Assembly: GCF_003589925.1 (NCBI RefSeq)
Contig: NZ_CP032382.1
Span: 6,634,001-6,698,000, forward strand
Length of the DNA: 64,000 bases
Source of the DNA: Chryseolinea soli
Lineage (GTDB): Bacteria; Bacteroidota; Bacteroidia; Cytophagales; Cyclobacteriaceae
Direction of reading: 5' to 3'
Below, in pieces: positions 18,384 through 26,861 of the stretch. A program made the translations under genes and the position numbers. Position 1 is the first letter of the stretch. The number at the start of each line of letters is the position of its first letter. The notes under the pieces were generated by a model. That model saw nothing but the letters and a program-made list of their open reading frames with translations, did not search any database and was not told where the DNA came from.

Positions 18384-19478
18384 ATGCCGCTTTACATGGA
18401 TTTCCACAAGAACGTAGTGGCCACTTTCGATGAAGTGGTATTGGCCCATTTGGCCGACCTGGAAGTGCAGGAGAAGCATCACGTGAAGTATCACAAGTTC
18501 TGGATCAACCCGAAAGAGGGCACGATCTACTGTCTCATCGAAGCGCCCGATCGCCACGCGTGCGAGGCCGTGCACAAAGAATCGCACGGACACCTGGCCT
18601 GCTCCATCGTAGAGGTCGATCCCGATTTCTTTAAATTGGTTATGGGCGACGGACACCAGGTCGACAATGGCCCCATGCATCACTCCGACGGCTCGCTGGA
18701 TCTGGGGTACCGGAATATTCTTGCGGTGTCGCTGTGGCATGACCAGGGTGCGCATCCGACGGAGGCGCGCAAACTCGCCTTGGAAAAAATCGCCGCCTTT
18801 CATGGACGCGTCATCAAGTGGGCGTCGAACGATCATCTCATCGGCGTGTTCAACGATTCGGTGAACGCCGTGCGCTGTGCCAAAAAGATAAAGCTGGAAT
18901 TGCTGATCCATCAAAGCCAGGCCGCCGCACAGGCAAATGCCCCTGTACATTTCAAGATCGGCCTGAGCGCGGGGCAACCCATGACAGAAACCTCAGAATT
19001 ATTCGAAGAAGCCGTGAATCTGGCCTTGCGCTTGTGCACGGTGGCCCGCGATGAAGAGATCTTGGTATCGTCGCTGGTAAAACAGCTTTGCCTGGAGGAA
19101 GAACTGGTGGAAAACGACCGGGCCGATGCCGTGAAGTTGCTCAACAACAAGGAAGAAGGATTTATCCTGGAGCTGCTCCGGATCACCGAATCGCGCCTGG
19201 CCGACGAGCGATTCACGATCGACACCCTGAGCCGCGACATCGGCATGAGCCGCCCGCAGTTGTACAGGAAAGTTACCGCCCTGATCGGCCGTCCGCCCAA
19301 CGACCTGTTGCGCGAGTTGCGCATGGAAAAGGCGATGTCGCTCATCAAACAAAAAGCCGGCAACATCTCGGAGATCGCTTTGGAGGTGGGCTATAACAAC
19401 GCCTCCTATTTTGCCAAGTGCTTCCATGAAAAATTTGGTTGCAACCCTTCGTCCTTCGCGGAAAACCATAAGGGTTGA
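18384..19478 (+). CDS. DUF4242 / nucleotide-cyclase-like / AraC HTH fusion regulator
   Basis: Three regions are visible in 364 residues. Residues 1-90 match DUF4242, a ferredoxin-like fold related to a nickel-binding protein (MPLYMDFHK, then KYHKFWINPKEGTIYCLIEAPD and HKESHGHLA). Residues about 110-240 resemble a class III nucleotide cyclase domain (HGRVIKWASNDHLIGVFNDSVNAVRCAKKI; FKIGLSAGQPMTETSELFEEAVNLALRLC), but the usual metal-binding Asp pair and the transition-state residues are not evident, so it is probably a degenerate sensor. Residues about 255-364 are an AraC-family double helix-turn-helix (FTIDTLSRDIGMSRPQLYRKV; ISEIALEVGYNNASYFAKCF). No signal or membrane segment is present. The FAD oxidoreductase that follows at 19602 is the obvious candidate target. 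Confidence 0.8.
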   Translation: MPLYMDFHKNVVATFDEVVLAHLADLEVQEKHHVKYHKFWINPKEGTIYCLIEAPDRHACEAVHKESHGHLACSIVEVDPDFFKLVMGDGHQVDNGPMHHSDGSLDLGYRNILAVSLWHDQGAHPTEARKLALEKIAAFHGRVIKWASNDHLIGVFNDSVNAVRCAKKIKLELLIHQSQAAAQANAPVHFKIGLSAGQPMTETSELFEEAVNLALRLCTVARDEEILVSSLVKQLCLEEELVENDRADAVKLLNNKEEGFILELLRITESRLADERFTIDTLSRDIGMSRPQLYRKVTALIGRPPNDLLRELRMEKAMSLIKQKAGNISEIALEVGYNNASYFAKCFHEKFGCNPSSFAENHKG

Positions 19479-19601
19479 GATCCATGATCAGATAATGTTG
19501 GAGAATGAATAGGTATTGGTGGATTACCTCCCCTGAGGTTGCCTCCTTTGTTCGGCCATTTCAAATACGAATGTGAAGTTCAACCCTAACAAAAATCCTC
19601 T

Positions 19602-21005
19602 ATGATCACAACACTAGAAAACGAGACCAGAACCCTTGATGAACAGGCCCTGTCGACCTTGCGCACCCAATTGCGCGGCCTGATCATCACCCGCAACGAC
19701 GCCTCCTACGACACGGACCGGAAAGTGTACAACGGCATGATCGACAAACGCCCGCTGCTCATTGTGAAATGCCGCGACGTGGCCGATGTGATGGCTACTG
19801 TGAATTTTGCACGCGATCAAAAACTGGTGTTGGCCGTGCGGGGCGGTGGCCACAATGGCGGCGGCCTCGGCATCTGTGACAACGGCGTGGTGCTCGACCT
19901 CTCCCTCATGAAAAGTATCCGCGTAGACCCGGGCAACAAGACCGTGCGTGTGGACGGCGGCTGCACGCTGGCCGACATGGATCATGCTACCCATGCGTTT
20001 GGGTTGGCCGTTCCATGCGGGGTGAACGGCACCACCGGCATTGGCGGACTGGCGCTCGGCGGCGGCCTGGGATACCTGACCCGGCGCTATGGCCTCACGA
20101 TCGACAACATCCTGGAAGTCGACATGGTGCTGGCCGATGGCTCGTTTGTCACGGCAAATGCAAAACAAAATGAAGATCTGTATTGGGCTGTTCGCGGCGG
20201 CGGCGGAAACTTTGGTATCGTCACCTCCTTCCTGTTCAAGGCCCACCCCGTGAGCACCGTCTATGGCGGGCCCATGCTGTGGCATTTGGAAGACGCCAAG
20301 GAGATGATGAAATGGTTTGATGATCTCATGCGGAAAGCACCCGATGACCTCTATGGGTTCTTTGCCTTCCTGGTAGTGCCCCCGGTGGCACCATTCCCGC
20401 CGGAACTGCAGTCCAAGAACATGTGTGGCATTGTTTGGTGTTACACCGGCGCACTGGAGGATGCTGAGAATGCATTCAAGCCCATCCGCGCCTTCAAAAA
20501 ACCTGCCCTCGATTTTGCGGGCCCGATTCCTCACCCGGTGCTCCAAAGCTTGTTCGACGCTTTATACCCGGCCGGCATGCAGTGGTACTGGAAAGGCGAC
20601 CACGTGAACACGTTGCCCGACAAGGCCATCGACATTCACCTGAAATATGGCTCGAACCTGCCCAGCATGTTCTCGACCATGCACCTGTACCCCACCAACG
20701 GCGCCGCCGCCAAAGTAGGAAATAAGGATACGGCCTGGAACTACCGCGACAGCACCTACACCATGGTGATTGCCGGCATCGATCCGGATCCAGTCAAAAA
20801 AGATGTCATCACCGATTGGGCGCGGCACTACTGGGAAGATCTTCATCCCCACAGCGCCGGTGGTTCCTACATCAACTTCATGATGGAAGAAGGCCAGGAT
20901 CGCATCAAGGCCACCTATGGCGACAACTACGACAGGCTGGTGACAGTGAAGAAAAAATACGACCCAAAAAACCTGTTTAGTGTCAACCAGAATATAAAGC
21001 CGTGA
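19602..21005 (+). CDS. FAD-dependent oxidoreductase, berberine-bridge (BBE) type
   Basis: The 467-residue protein has the FAD_binding_4 domain followed by a BBE segment. The flavin-linked His is expected in VRGGGHNGGG; the second covalent Cys of bicovalent members is not apparent where GVNGTTGIGGL stands. GGGLGYLTRRYGLTIDNI and WAVRGGGGNFGIVTSF are further flavin contacts. The C-terminus (YGDNYDRLVTVKKKYDP, then NLFSVNQNI) is the BBE signature. Such enzymes oxidise sugars, alkaloids or phenolic alcohols using oxygen. There is no signal peptide. It lies 123 nt after the fusion regulator, in the same direction. Confidence 0.88.
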   Translation: MITTLENETRTLDEQALSTLRTQLRGLIITRNDASYDTDRKVYNGMIDKRPLLIVKCRDVADVMATVNFARDQKLVLAVRGGGHNGGGLGICDNGVVLDLSLMKSIRVDPGNKTVRVDGGCTLADMDHATHAFGLAVPCGVNGTTGIGGLALGGGLGYLTRRYGLTIDNILEVDMVLADGSFVTANAKQNEDLYWAVRGGGGNFGIVTSFLFKAHPVSTVYGGPMLWHLEDAKEMMKWFDDLMRKAPDDLYGFFAFLVVPPVAPFPPELQSKNMCGIVWCYTGALEDAENAFKPIRAFKKPALDFAGPIPHPVLQSLFDALYPAGMQWYWKGDHVNTLPDKAIDIHLKYGSNLPSMFSTMHLYPTNGAAAKVGNKDTAWNYRDSTYTMVIAGIDPDPVKKDVITDWARHYWEDLHPHSAGGSYINFMMEEGQDRIKATYGDNYDRLVTVKKKYDPKNLFSVNQNIKP

Positions 21006-21062
21006 GGCATTCCTAAACATCTCCTGCGTCCCGCCATCGCACAACGCGCCGGGCGCAGGAGA

Positions 21063-21470
21063 TTATTTTTTTACGCCGGGAGCCGCAAATTTCTGGTAAT
21101 AAAATGCCGGGATCAGCAACATGAGCAAGGTGGGATTTAACACGAGCCGGTGCAGGAAGGAGATCAGCGGCCCGTTGTAGGAAGGAAAATACACTTTCAA
21201 TACGAAATACGGCAAGAGGAAAAACACCAGTCCCGTCAACTGTACGTAGACGGAGAAGATCACGTATTTGCGTTCTTCGAACAAGGCATAGATCAATCCG
21301 ATGGTCAACGCATCGTTCAGAAAAAAGCGAAGGGTGCGGTTGAACAGGAAGTGACTTAGTTTTGAATCGCCAAAGCCCACCCACGCGGCCACGTCCACGC
21401 GTTGCAAAAGAAACACGGCAATCAATCCCGCGACACTGAAGACACCCCAGGCGATGCGATAGCCCTTCAT
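21063..21470 (-). CDS. Exosortase F system-associated membrane protein
   Basis: This 135-residue protein with about four membrane segments overlaps the xrtF stop by 4 nt. The sequence (GYRIAWGVFSVAGLIAVFLLQR; FFLNDALTIGLIYALFEERKY; FLHRLVLNPTLLMLLIPAFYYQ) matches the small partner usually encoded beside XrtF in Bacteroidota. Its molecular role is unknown. It is the last gene of the operon that starts with the sugar transferase. Confidence 0.85.
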   Translation of the reverse strand: MKGYRIAWGVFSVAGLIAVFLLQRVDVAAWVGFGDSKLSHFLFNRTLRFFLNDALTIGLIYALFEERKYVIFSVYVQLTGLVFFLLPYFVLKVYFPSYNGPLISFLHRLVLNPTLLMLLIPAFYYQKFAAPGVKK

Positions 21471-22009
21471 GCTTTTTGCCGTTTAACCCCGGAATATTTT
21501 CGCACCCACCAGATCCACAAGACGAATACGACGACATAAAGAAATGCCGTGAACAAATATTTATGGGTGAAGTACATCGCGTTAGGCATATAGATCGCCA
21601 CCCAAAACAACAAAATGAGGCGCCCGAGATTGGCCACGTGCAGAATGGCAAGTCCAAGGGGCGCAAACCACCACAACGGTCGGCTTATGGGCCCGAACGC
21701 AAACAGGAAAGCCAGAAAAATGATAGCGACGTTGATGCCGTTACATCCCTCGTAGACGGCCAGGATATTACGGTCCTCGAACACGATGTTTGTGATGGGC
21801 GATTTCGTCTCGTCATGAATCTGCGTGGGCCAGCCGCACACATTCAATATCCCTGATGTCTGGCGAGTGGCTTCGCGTGTGGCCCCGTCTACCTGGGGGC
21901 GATAGCTCGAGACATAGGCACCATACAGCAAATTGACGACGACGTAGATGCCTACAAACTTGAGGAGAAAAAATATGGTCGGTTTGAATTCGTGCAATGA
22001 CATGGACAT
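21467..22009 (-). CDS. xrtF: Exosortase family protein XrtF
   Basis: Exosortases are membrane cysteine transpeptidases that process substrates carrying a C-terminal sorting tripartite signal. The expected catalytic set is present: Cys89 in VYEGCNGINV, Arg130 in HVANLGRL and His149 in MYFTHKYLF, placed between membrane segments. The length of 180 residues is typical of the compact XrtF form. The gene lies 22 nt after the second acyltransferase and overlaps the partner gene by 4 nt. No obvious substrate with a sorting tail is encoded in the window. Confidence 0.9.
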   Translation of the reverse strand: MSMSLHEFKPTIFFLLKFVGIYVVVNLLYGAYVSSYRPQVDGATREATRQTSGILNVCGWPTQIHDETKSPITNIVFEDRNILAVYEGCNGINVAIIFLAFLFAFGPISRPLWWFAPLGLAILHVANLGRLILLFWVAIYMPNAMYFTHKYLFTAFLYVVVFVLWIWWVRKYSGVKRQKA

Positions 22010-22031
22010 GCGTTCTGTTTTTTTTACTTCC

Positions 22032-22679
22032 CTATCCGGTTGGCGATGACGAACGCACGATCACTTTTGCAGGCACCCCTACGGCCGTAACTCCCGGACC
22101 AATGTCCCGGATGACCGCGGCGCCCATGCCGATCTTGCTCCTGTCGCCGATGTGCACCCGGTTCTTGATGTTGGCTCCCGCACCGACGAGCACTGCTTCG
22201 CCAATGGTGACCTGGCCGGCAATGTTCACGCCGGGCATGATGGAAGAACAATCGCCGATCCGCGAGTCGTGGCCCACGGTGCAGTTGAGGTTTAGCAACA
22301 CGTGTTTGCCCAATACGATGTCGTTGGTGAGCACGCTGCCAGCACAGAGGATGCTCCCCACGCCGATTTGTATGGCATATTCATCCTGGAGGATGACCGA
22401 AGGATGCTTCAATACAGGAAAGACGACCCGTGCCGGATCGATCCGCTGGGCCACGGCGGCCTTGCTGACCGGGTCGCCCAACGCCAAAATTAAATGTATC
22501 GGATCGTGGAAGGCTTCCAGCACCTCCACACTGCCCAGCACGCGAAGATCGTTTATCGCGGTGCGGGGTGCGATGGCGTCGTCGAGGAAACCGATGGGCT
22601 TGAAGCCTCCCGCCGCACGGGCCAGCGACAGCACTTCCCTGCCCAATCCTCCTGCGCCATAGATCAAGAGCGGTATCAT
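22032..22679 (-). CDS. NeuD/PglD-like sugar O/N-acyltransferase, second copy
   Basis: The protein (215 residues) has the PglD-type N-terminal nucleotide-sugar-binding Rossmann segment (PLLIYGAGGLGREVLSLARA) followed by a left-handed beta-helix of hexapeptide repeats (IGVGSILCAG, IGDCSSIMPGVNIAG, VLVGAGANIKN). The expected catalytic His is in NCTVGHDSRIGD. It transfers an acyl group, usually from acetyl-CoA, to an amino sugar or sialic-acid-like sugar. It overlaps the upstream acyltransferase by 4 nt. Confidence 0.85.
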   Translation of the reverse strand: MIPLLIYGAGGLGREVLSLARAAGGFKPIGFLDDAIAPRTAINDLRVLGSVEVLEAFHDPIHLILALGDPVSKAAVAQRIDPARVVFPVLKHPSVILQDEYAIQIGVGSILCAGSVLTNDIVLGKHVLLNLNCTVGHDSRIGDCSSIMPGVNIAGQVTIGEAVLVGAGANIKNRVHIGDRSKIGMGAAVIRDIGPGVTAVGVPAKVIVRSSSPTG

Positions 22680-23296
22680 AGGGGTGGCGTATTATATTTG
22701 ATGACCCGGGCGGGATTTCCTACCACCACGGCATAGTCCGGCACATCCCTGACCACTACGGCGCCTGCCCCCACCGTTGCCCAGGCGCCAACTCTTTTGC
22801 CGGGAATAATGGTTGCCCCGGCTCCGACAAAGGCTCCCTGGCCCACCTGCACCGTGCCACACAAGATGACGCCCGGCGCCAGGTGCACAAAGTCGGACAA
22901 CACACAATCGTGGTCCACCTGCGCGCCTGTGTTCACAATGACATGCTCGCCAACGCGCGCCTGTGCCTGTACGATCGCTCCATGCAGGATCATGCTGCCC
23001 GCACCCACCTCAGCAAACGGCGACATGACCACCGACGGGTGGACAGTGCTCGTAAACCGGTGGATGGTACCACTCACCACCCGTTTGCGCACGGCATTGT
23101 CGCCGATGGCCACGATGGCGTGGGCGTCGGCACGGAATGACCGGTCGTAGACGCCGCGCTGTGGCACGCCAAACAAGGTTCCCGAAAACTTGGGATCGAA
23201 CAGGGCGATCACGTTGGCCCCTTGCGCCAGGAGACTGTCGAGCACCACGCGGGCATGCTCGCCACCTCCCTGAAGAATTACATCATTGGTTCCCAC
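22676..23296 (-). CDS. NeuD/PglD-like sugar O/N-acyltransferase, first copy
   Basis: This 206-residue protein has the same architecture as its neighbour: an N-terminal [17 protein letters not shown] segment and a hexapeptide helix ([37 protein letters not shown]). The His of QVDHDCVL is the likely catalytic base, and the C-terminus ([10 protein letters not shown]) is standard. It overlaps the sugar transferase gene by 14 nt and the second acyltransferase by 4 nt, so translation is probably coupled. Confidence 0.87.
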   Translation of the reverse strand: MGTNDVILQGGGEHARVVLDSLLAQGANVIALFDPKFSGTLFGVPQRGVYDRSFRADAHAIVAIGDNAVRKRVVSGTIHRFTSTVHPSVVMSPFAEVGAGSMILHGAIVQAQARVGEHVIVNTGAQVDHDCVLSDFVHLAPGVILCGTVQVGQGAFVGAGATIIPGKRVGAWATVGAGAVVVRDVPDYAVVVGNPARVIKYNTPPL

Positions 23297-23888
23297 GAAA
23301 TTTTTCCATTGTTACAGATGTCTCACTACTGATGCCTTCGGCCTTGAACACTTTGAGGACCGTTAAAAATAAGATTTTCAAATCTAATCCCAACGAAATA
23401 TGCTCCACATACCATACATCATAGGCAAACTTCTTGGGCCACGACACCGTATTGCGCCCATTCACCTGCGCCCACCCCGTGATGCCAGGCTTCACGTCGT
23501 GGCGGCGCGCCTGCTCGGCGCTGTACAGCGGCAAATATTCCACCAGCAGCGGCCGGGGTCCCACAAAGGACATATCGCCTTTCAAAACGTTGAACAACTG
23601 CGGCAACTCGTCGAGGGAAGTTTTCCGGATGAACTTCCCGATCGCCGTGAGACGCTTTTCATCGGGGAGCAAATGGCCGTGTGCGTCGCGCTCGTCGGTC
23701 ATGGTTTTGAATTTCACCACGGTGAAGATCCTGCCGTTCTTGCCGGGACGGGGTTGCGTGAACCAGATCTTGCCGCGGTTGGCGATGAGCAACATGACGA
23801 TGCAAATCAAAAGTATGGGTGAGGCCACTACTAAGATGATGAAGGAGCAAAAGTGATCGAAAAAAGGTTTGACTACGTGGGTGTACAA
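23283..23888 (-). CDS. Bacterial sugar transferase (PglC/WcaJ-type phosphoglycosyl transferase)
   Basis: The enzyme moves a phospho-sugar from a nucleotide donor to undecaprenyl phosphate, the first step of glycan assembly. It has one N-terminal membrane hairpin ([21 protein letters not shown]), then [25 protein letters not shown]. The catalytic Asp-Glu dyad is in [25 protein letters not shown], with [12 protein letters not shown] after it. I prefer the TTG at 23888, which gives the family-typical start (M)[10 protein letters not shown] and 201 residues; an ATG at 23966 would add 26 residues without homology. It heads the xrtF operon and pairs functionally with the two acyltransferases. Confidence 0.85.
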   Translation of the reverse strand: MYTHVVKPFFDHFCSFIILVVASPILLICIVMLLIANRGKIWFTQPRPGKNGRIFTVVKFKTMTDERDAHGHLLPDEKRLTAIGKFIRKTSLDELPQLFNVLKGDMSFVGPRPLLVEYLPLYSAEQARRHDVKPGITGWAQVNGRNTVSWPKKFAYDVWYVEHISLGLDLKILFLTVLKVFKAEGISSETSVTMEKFRGNQ

Positions 23889-24072
23889 GGATACTGAAGT
23901 TAACGGCCTAAAATTAAGGAATTTTGGGCAATCGGACGGATGAGCCGGCAACGTGCTGGGGGACATGGAGATGAGGAGGACGACTATACTTCATGAGACT
24001 ACTTCTCAATAGTGACATACGTAACACCACAGGGAAAAGATCAAGCAGCGTGCGGGATAATCAATGGCGGGA

Positions 24073-24654
24073 TCAATCCAGCACCGACAGTGACGTGTTA
24101 ATGATATCGTTAAAAAAAGCCTTGTCTGTCGTTGACTTTGCCGACACGCGTATGCCCTTGATGGTGTTCAGGAAAAAACGGGTAAGCGCTTTTGCATCCT
24201 GCTTACCGCTGATCTCGCCGCTTTCCTGTCCCTTGCGGATGGCGCGGTGAAAAGCCTCTTCGACCTGTTTGTCGTTTTTGCAAACAATATCTTTCACTTT
24301 TGCATCGTGTGGCGCTACCTCTACTTCGGCATTGACCATGAAACAACCCTTGTGCTGTTTGTCTTTCAACAGGTTGCCGGTGATCAATTGCAAAAGCTGT
24401 TTGATGGCCTCTTTGGCCGATTCGGTATTGGCGACGATATCATCCACCTGACTACCCCCGGTATTCTGGTAGAATTCCAGCGCCTTCAGGTATAAAGTGT
24501 GTTTATCGACATACGTATCATACAGGCTCGACCGGCTTATGCCCAGTGCATCCACCAGGTCCTGCATGGAAGTGCCATTGTAACCTTTCAGCCAGAAAAG
24601 ACGCACGGCCTTCGCCAATACTTCGCTTTCATCAAAATCTTTACTTCGTGCCAT
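24073..24654 (-). CDS. TetR/AcrR-family transcriptional repressor
   Basis: The first ~60 residues are a TetR helix-turn-helix (AVRLFWLKGYNGTSMQDLVDALGISRSSLYDTYVDKHTLY). The remaining ~130 residues form the variable ligand domain, with the TetR_C-like LLQLITGNLLKDKQHKGCFMVN segment. The 193-residue length is usual. It lies 78 nt downstream of an SDR gene on the same strand. Two similar sites in front of that SDR gene are candidate operators, so it probably represses itself and the SDR in response to the SDR's substrate. Confidence 0.88.
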   Translation of the reverse strand: MARSKDFDESEVLAKAVRLFWLKGYNGTSMQDLVDALGISRSSLYDTYVDKHTLYLKALEFYQNTGGSQVDDIVANTESAKEAIKQLLQLITGNLLKDKQHKGCFMVNAEVEVAPHDAKVKDIVCKNDKQVEEAFHRAIRKGQESGEISGKQDAKALTRFFLNTIKGIRVSAKSTTDKAFFNDIINTSLSVLD

Positions 24655-24732
24655 AACACAAAAAGCTTTGCCTGTTCAAGGCAAAGCTATTCATTTTTCA
24701 ATAACGGTAGGTACGCAGCTACGGGTATCTGC

Positions 24733-25482
24733 TTACCGCATGCCGCCGCTGGCAATGATCGTTTCGCCTGTCAACCAGCGTGAGTCATCCGATGCCAGAA
24801 ATACGGCAATGGGTGCGATGTCGTCGGGCTGACCGATACGGCCGAGGGGCGTTTGGGTTACGGCGTTCTTCTGGAAATCGCTGCCGATAAACCCTGCGGA
24901 GTGTGTTCCTTCTGTTTCAACGATACCCGGATTAATGGCATTGACCCGGATCTTCTTTGCCCCCAGCTCCTTGGATAAAACCTGGGTGATGGAATCCACG
25001 GCGCCTTTGGTACCCGTATAGATCGAGCTGCCAGGCGGTGTGATGCGGGTCACGGTCGAGCTGATGTTGATGATGCTTCCACCCTTGTCGCCAAAGCTCT
25101 TTACCGCGCCCTTGGTGACGAGCAACAGTCCCAGCACATTGGTGTTGAACTGGCGGTTGAATTCTTCGACGGTGAGGTCTTCGATCAGGCCAAACTGATA
25201 AATGCCGGCATTGTTGACCAATACATCAACACCACCAAAGGCCTTCTGCGCTTCGGTGAAGATGCGGTCTACATCTCCCGGTTTCGATACGTCGCCTTGT
25301 ACGGCCAGTGCCTTGCCACCCTGGCTTACGATATCGGCCACTACTTTTTCGGCGCCCGCTTGGGCCGATGCATAATTGACAACAACCGCTGCCCCTTCGG
25401 CGGCGAGACCCTTGGCTATTTCAGCGCCAATTCCTTTTGATGCTCCCGTAACTACGGCTACTTTGTTCGCTAGTTTTTTCAT
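24733..25482 (-). CDS. Short-chain dehydrogenase/reductase (3-oxoacyl-ACP reductase-like)
   Basis: This is a classical SDR of 249 residues. The cofactor motif is TGASKGIGAEIAKGLA, followed by NNAG (VDVLVNNAGIYQ). The catalytic Ser, Tyr and Lys are in IINISSTVT, SSIYTGTKGAV and the same segment. The acidic-to-small residue pattern after beta-2 (VVVNYASAQAG) suggests NADP(H) preference. The C-terminus (FLASDDSRWLTGETIIASGGMR) is family-typical. The physiological substrate is unknown; the TetR gene downstream suggests an inducible detoxification or catabolic role. Confidence 0.9.
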   Translation of the reverse strand: MKKLANKVAVVTGASKGIGAEIAKGLAAEGAAVVVNYASAQAGAEKVVADIVSQGGKALAVQGDVSKPGDVDRIFTEAQKAFGGVDVLVNNAGIYQFGLIEDLTVEEFNRQFNTNVLGLLLVTKGAVKSFGDKGGSIINISSTVTRITPPGSSIYTGTKGAVDSITQVLSKELGAKKIRVNAINPGIVETEGTHSAGFIGSDFQKNAVTQTPLGRIGQPDDIAPIAVFLASDDSRWLTGETIIASGGMR

Positions 25483-25509
25483 GTTTTTGTGGTTTGATCC
25501 GTTTATTTT

Positions 25510-25560
25510 GGAATAAGTGTTCCAGAATGAAACGATAATCCGGAATATTCGTTCCAGAAT
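25510..25560 (-). promoter_or_regulatory. Tandem operator-like sites upstream of the SDR-tetR operon
   Basis: Two 19-bp elements, GGAATAAGTGTTCCAGAAT (25510-25528) and GGAATATTCGTTCCAGAAT (25542-25560), share 15 of 19 positions and each contains a GGAA-N6-TTCC palindrome. They are spaced 32 bp apart, three helical turns, and end 28 bp upstream of the SDR start codon. They are the natural candidates for the TetR binding sites. Confidence 0.6.
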
Positions 25561-25570
25561 TATAAAATAT

Positions 25571-25798
25571 TTAGGAAGCCGCCGTAAAAAATTGATCGTT
25601 AAGGAATTTCAAGTGTGCACCCGCTAGGATCGTAGGAAAGCCGGTGGTACGCTGGCACGTGGGAATGGACTTGGAAAGGATAGTCCGTCCAAAAGTATCG
25701 TGCGTATATTCGATAGCGCCCTTGCACACGTTCGGTACGGGGGCCGCTGAAATAAACTTTTTGCCACCGAGAAGCCTTTTATTCTTTCCCGTGTCCAT
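25571..25798 (-). CDS. Unrecognised 75-residue ORF
   Basis: The frame begins at an ATG at 25798, 28 nt after the LytTR stop codon, and ends just before the SDR operator sites. I recognise no domain. The product is moderately basic, without signal or membrane segment, and has a regular composition (…TTGFPTILAGAHLKFLNDQF…). Its third codon positions show no strong bias. It could be a small gene, the remnant of a larger one, or chance. Confidence 0.3.
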   Translation of the reverse strand: MDTGKNKRLLGGKKFISAAPVPNVCKGAIEYTHDTFGRTILSKSIPTCQRTTGFPTILAGAHLKFLNDQFFTAAS

Positions 25799-25826
25799 CG
25801 GTTGTAAGTTTTTCGCGGAACCTTCT

Positions 25827-26555
25827 CTATGCCTCCAACTTAAGCACCCTTCCCACCTCATGCTTGTACATCCTACTGATCGGCAGTTTTTTCTTAGCAA
25901 CCTCTACCATTTCGCTGTTGTAGGATTCGATTTTGTTCAAAGCGATGATGAACGAGCGGTGAATGCGAATGAAGGCTTGCGGCGGCAAGGTTTCCTCTAG
26001 CGACGAAATGGATTTCCGGGTGATGATGTTTTTGGTTTGGGTGACCACACGGATGTAGTCTTTCAGGCTTTCGATGTATAAAATATCAGCCAGGCTGACC
26101 TTGATCATTTTTCGATCGGCGCGAAAATAGAGATGCGGGTCGGTGGTTTCTTTTTCGGTGAAGAGGTTTTGCGTTGGTGTGGTGGAGAGATCGGTTTCCA
26201 TGACCTTGTTCACGGTTTTGATGAAGCGGTCGAATGAAATAGGTTTAAGCAAGTAGTCCATGGCGTTCTCTTCAAAACCTTCCACGACAAATTTGTGAAC
26301 AGCCGTGGTGAAGATGATCTTCGGTGGATCCGTCAGTGTTTTAATAAAGTCCGCGCCCAGCCATTGCGGCATTTGTATGTCGAGAAAAAGGAGGTCTATG
26401 GCGTGGTGTTGCAGGGCGGAAAGGGCTTCTACTGCCGTGTTACAGGCTGCGGCCAGTTGAAGCTGCGGCACACGATCGATGTATTGCTCCAGGACGGAAA
26501 GGGCAAGTGGTTCGTCATCCACCGCCAGGCAAATAATTTTTTTTGGCTGTCGCAT
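25827..26555 (-). CDS. LytTR-family response regulator
   Basis: The 242-residue protein has an N-terminal receiver domain with acidic pocket (AVDDEP) and phospho-acceptor Asp59 (LLFLDIQMP), the switch Thr in KIIFTTAV and the conserved Lys in YLLKPI. The C-terminal half is a LytTR DNA-binding domain (IKVSLADILYIESLKDYIRVVT; FIRIHRSFIIALNKIESYN). Such regulators normally pair with a 5TM/LytS-like or YesM-like histidine kinase encoded next door; none is here. Its targets are unknown. Confidence 0.92.
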   Translation of the reverse strand: MRQPKKIICLAVDDEPLALSVLEQYIDRVPQLQLAAACNTAVEALSALQHHAIDLLFLDIQMPQWLGADFIKTLTDPPKIIFTTAVHKFVVEGFEENAMDYLLKPISFDRFIKTVNKVMETDLSTTPTQNLFTEKETTDPHLYFRADRKMIKVSLADILYIESLKDYIRVVTQTKNIITRKSISSLEETLPPQAFIRIHRSFIIALNKIESYNSEMVEVAKKKLPISRMYKHEVGRVLKLEA

Positions 26556-26861
26556 AGAGAGAGGGGCTTAGGATGTGGGTATACTTAAATATAAGCATAA
26601 CCCCTGTCAACTTCAGGACGCGGGTCGGCCGGATAACGAAGTTTGTAGACCAATGGCATTCGTCGCAAAATGCAAGAGGGCTTGAGATTTCCAGCGGGCC
26701 AATGACCATACGAAACCAGTAGGCGTAGCCGCTTCCAGCACAAAGTTCCCATCGCCAGGCGGCATCTGCCGCTGAAAGCGTGCCTTCCGGCTCAAATATG
26801 GGTATCGGTTCCCAGGGGATAGTAACTTCCTTCATCATTCATTTCCCCCAAAAAACCGCCT
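26556..26861. other. Intergenic region of unclear content
   Basis: This 306-nt gap lies between the divergent LytTR and haloperoxidase genes. Minus-strand frames are open across most of it (up to 26838), in two registers, with no recognisable domain. It might hold a decayed gene. I see no repeat or strong hairpin. Confidence 0.4.
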
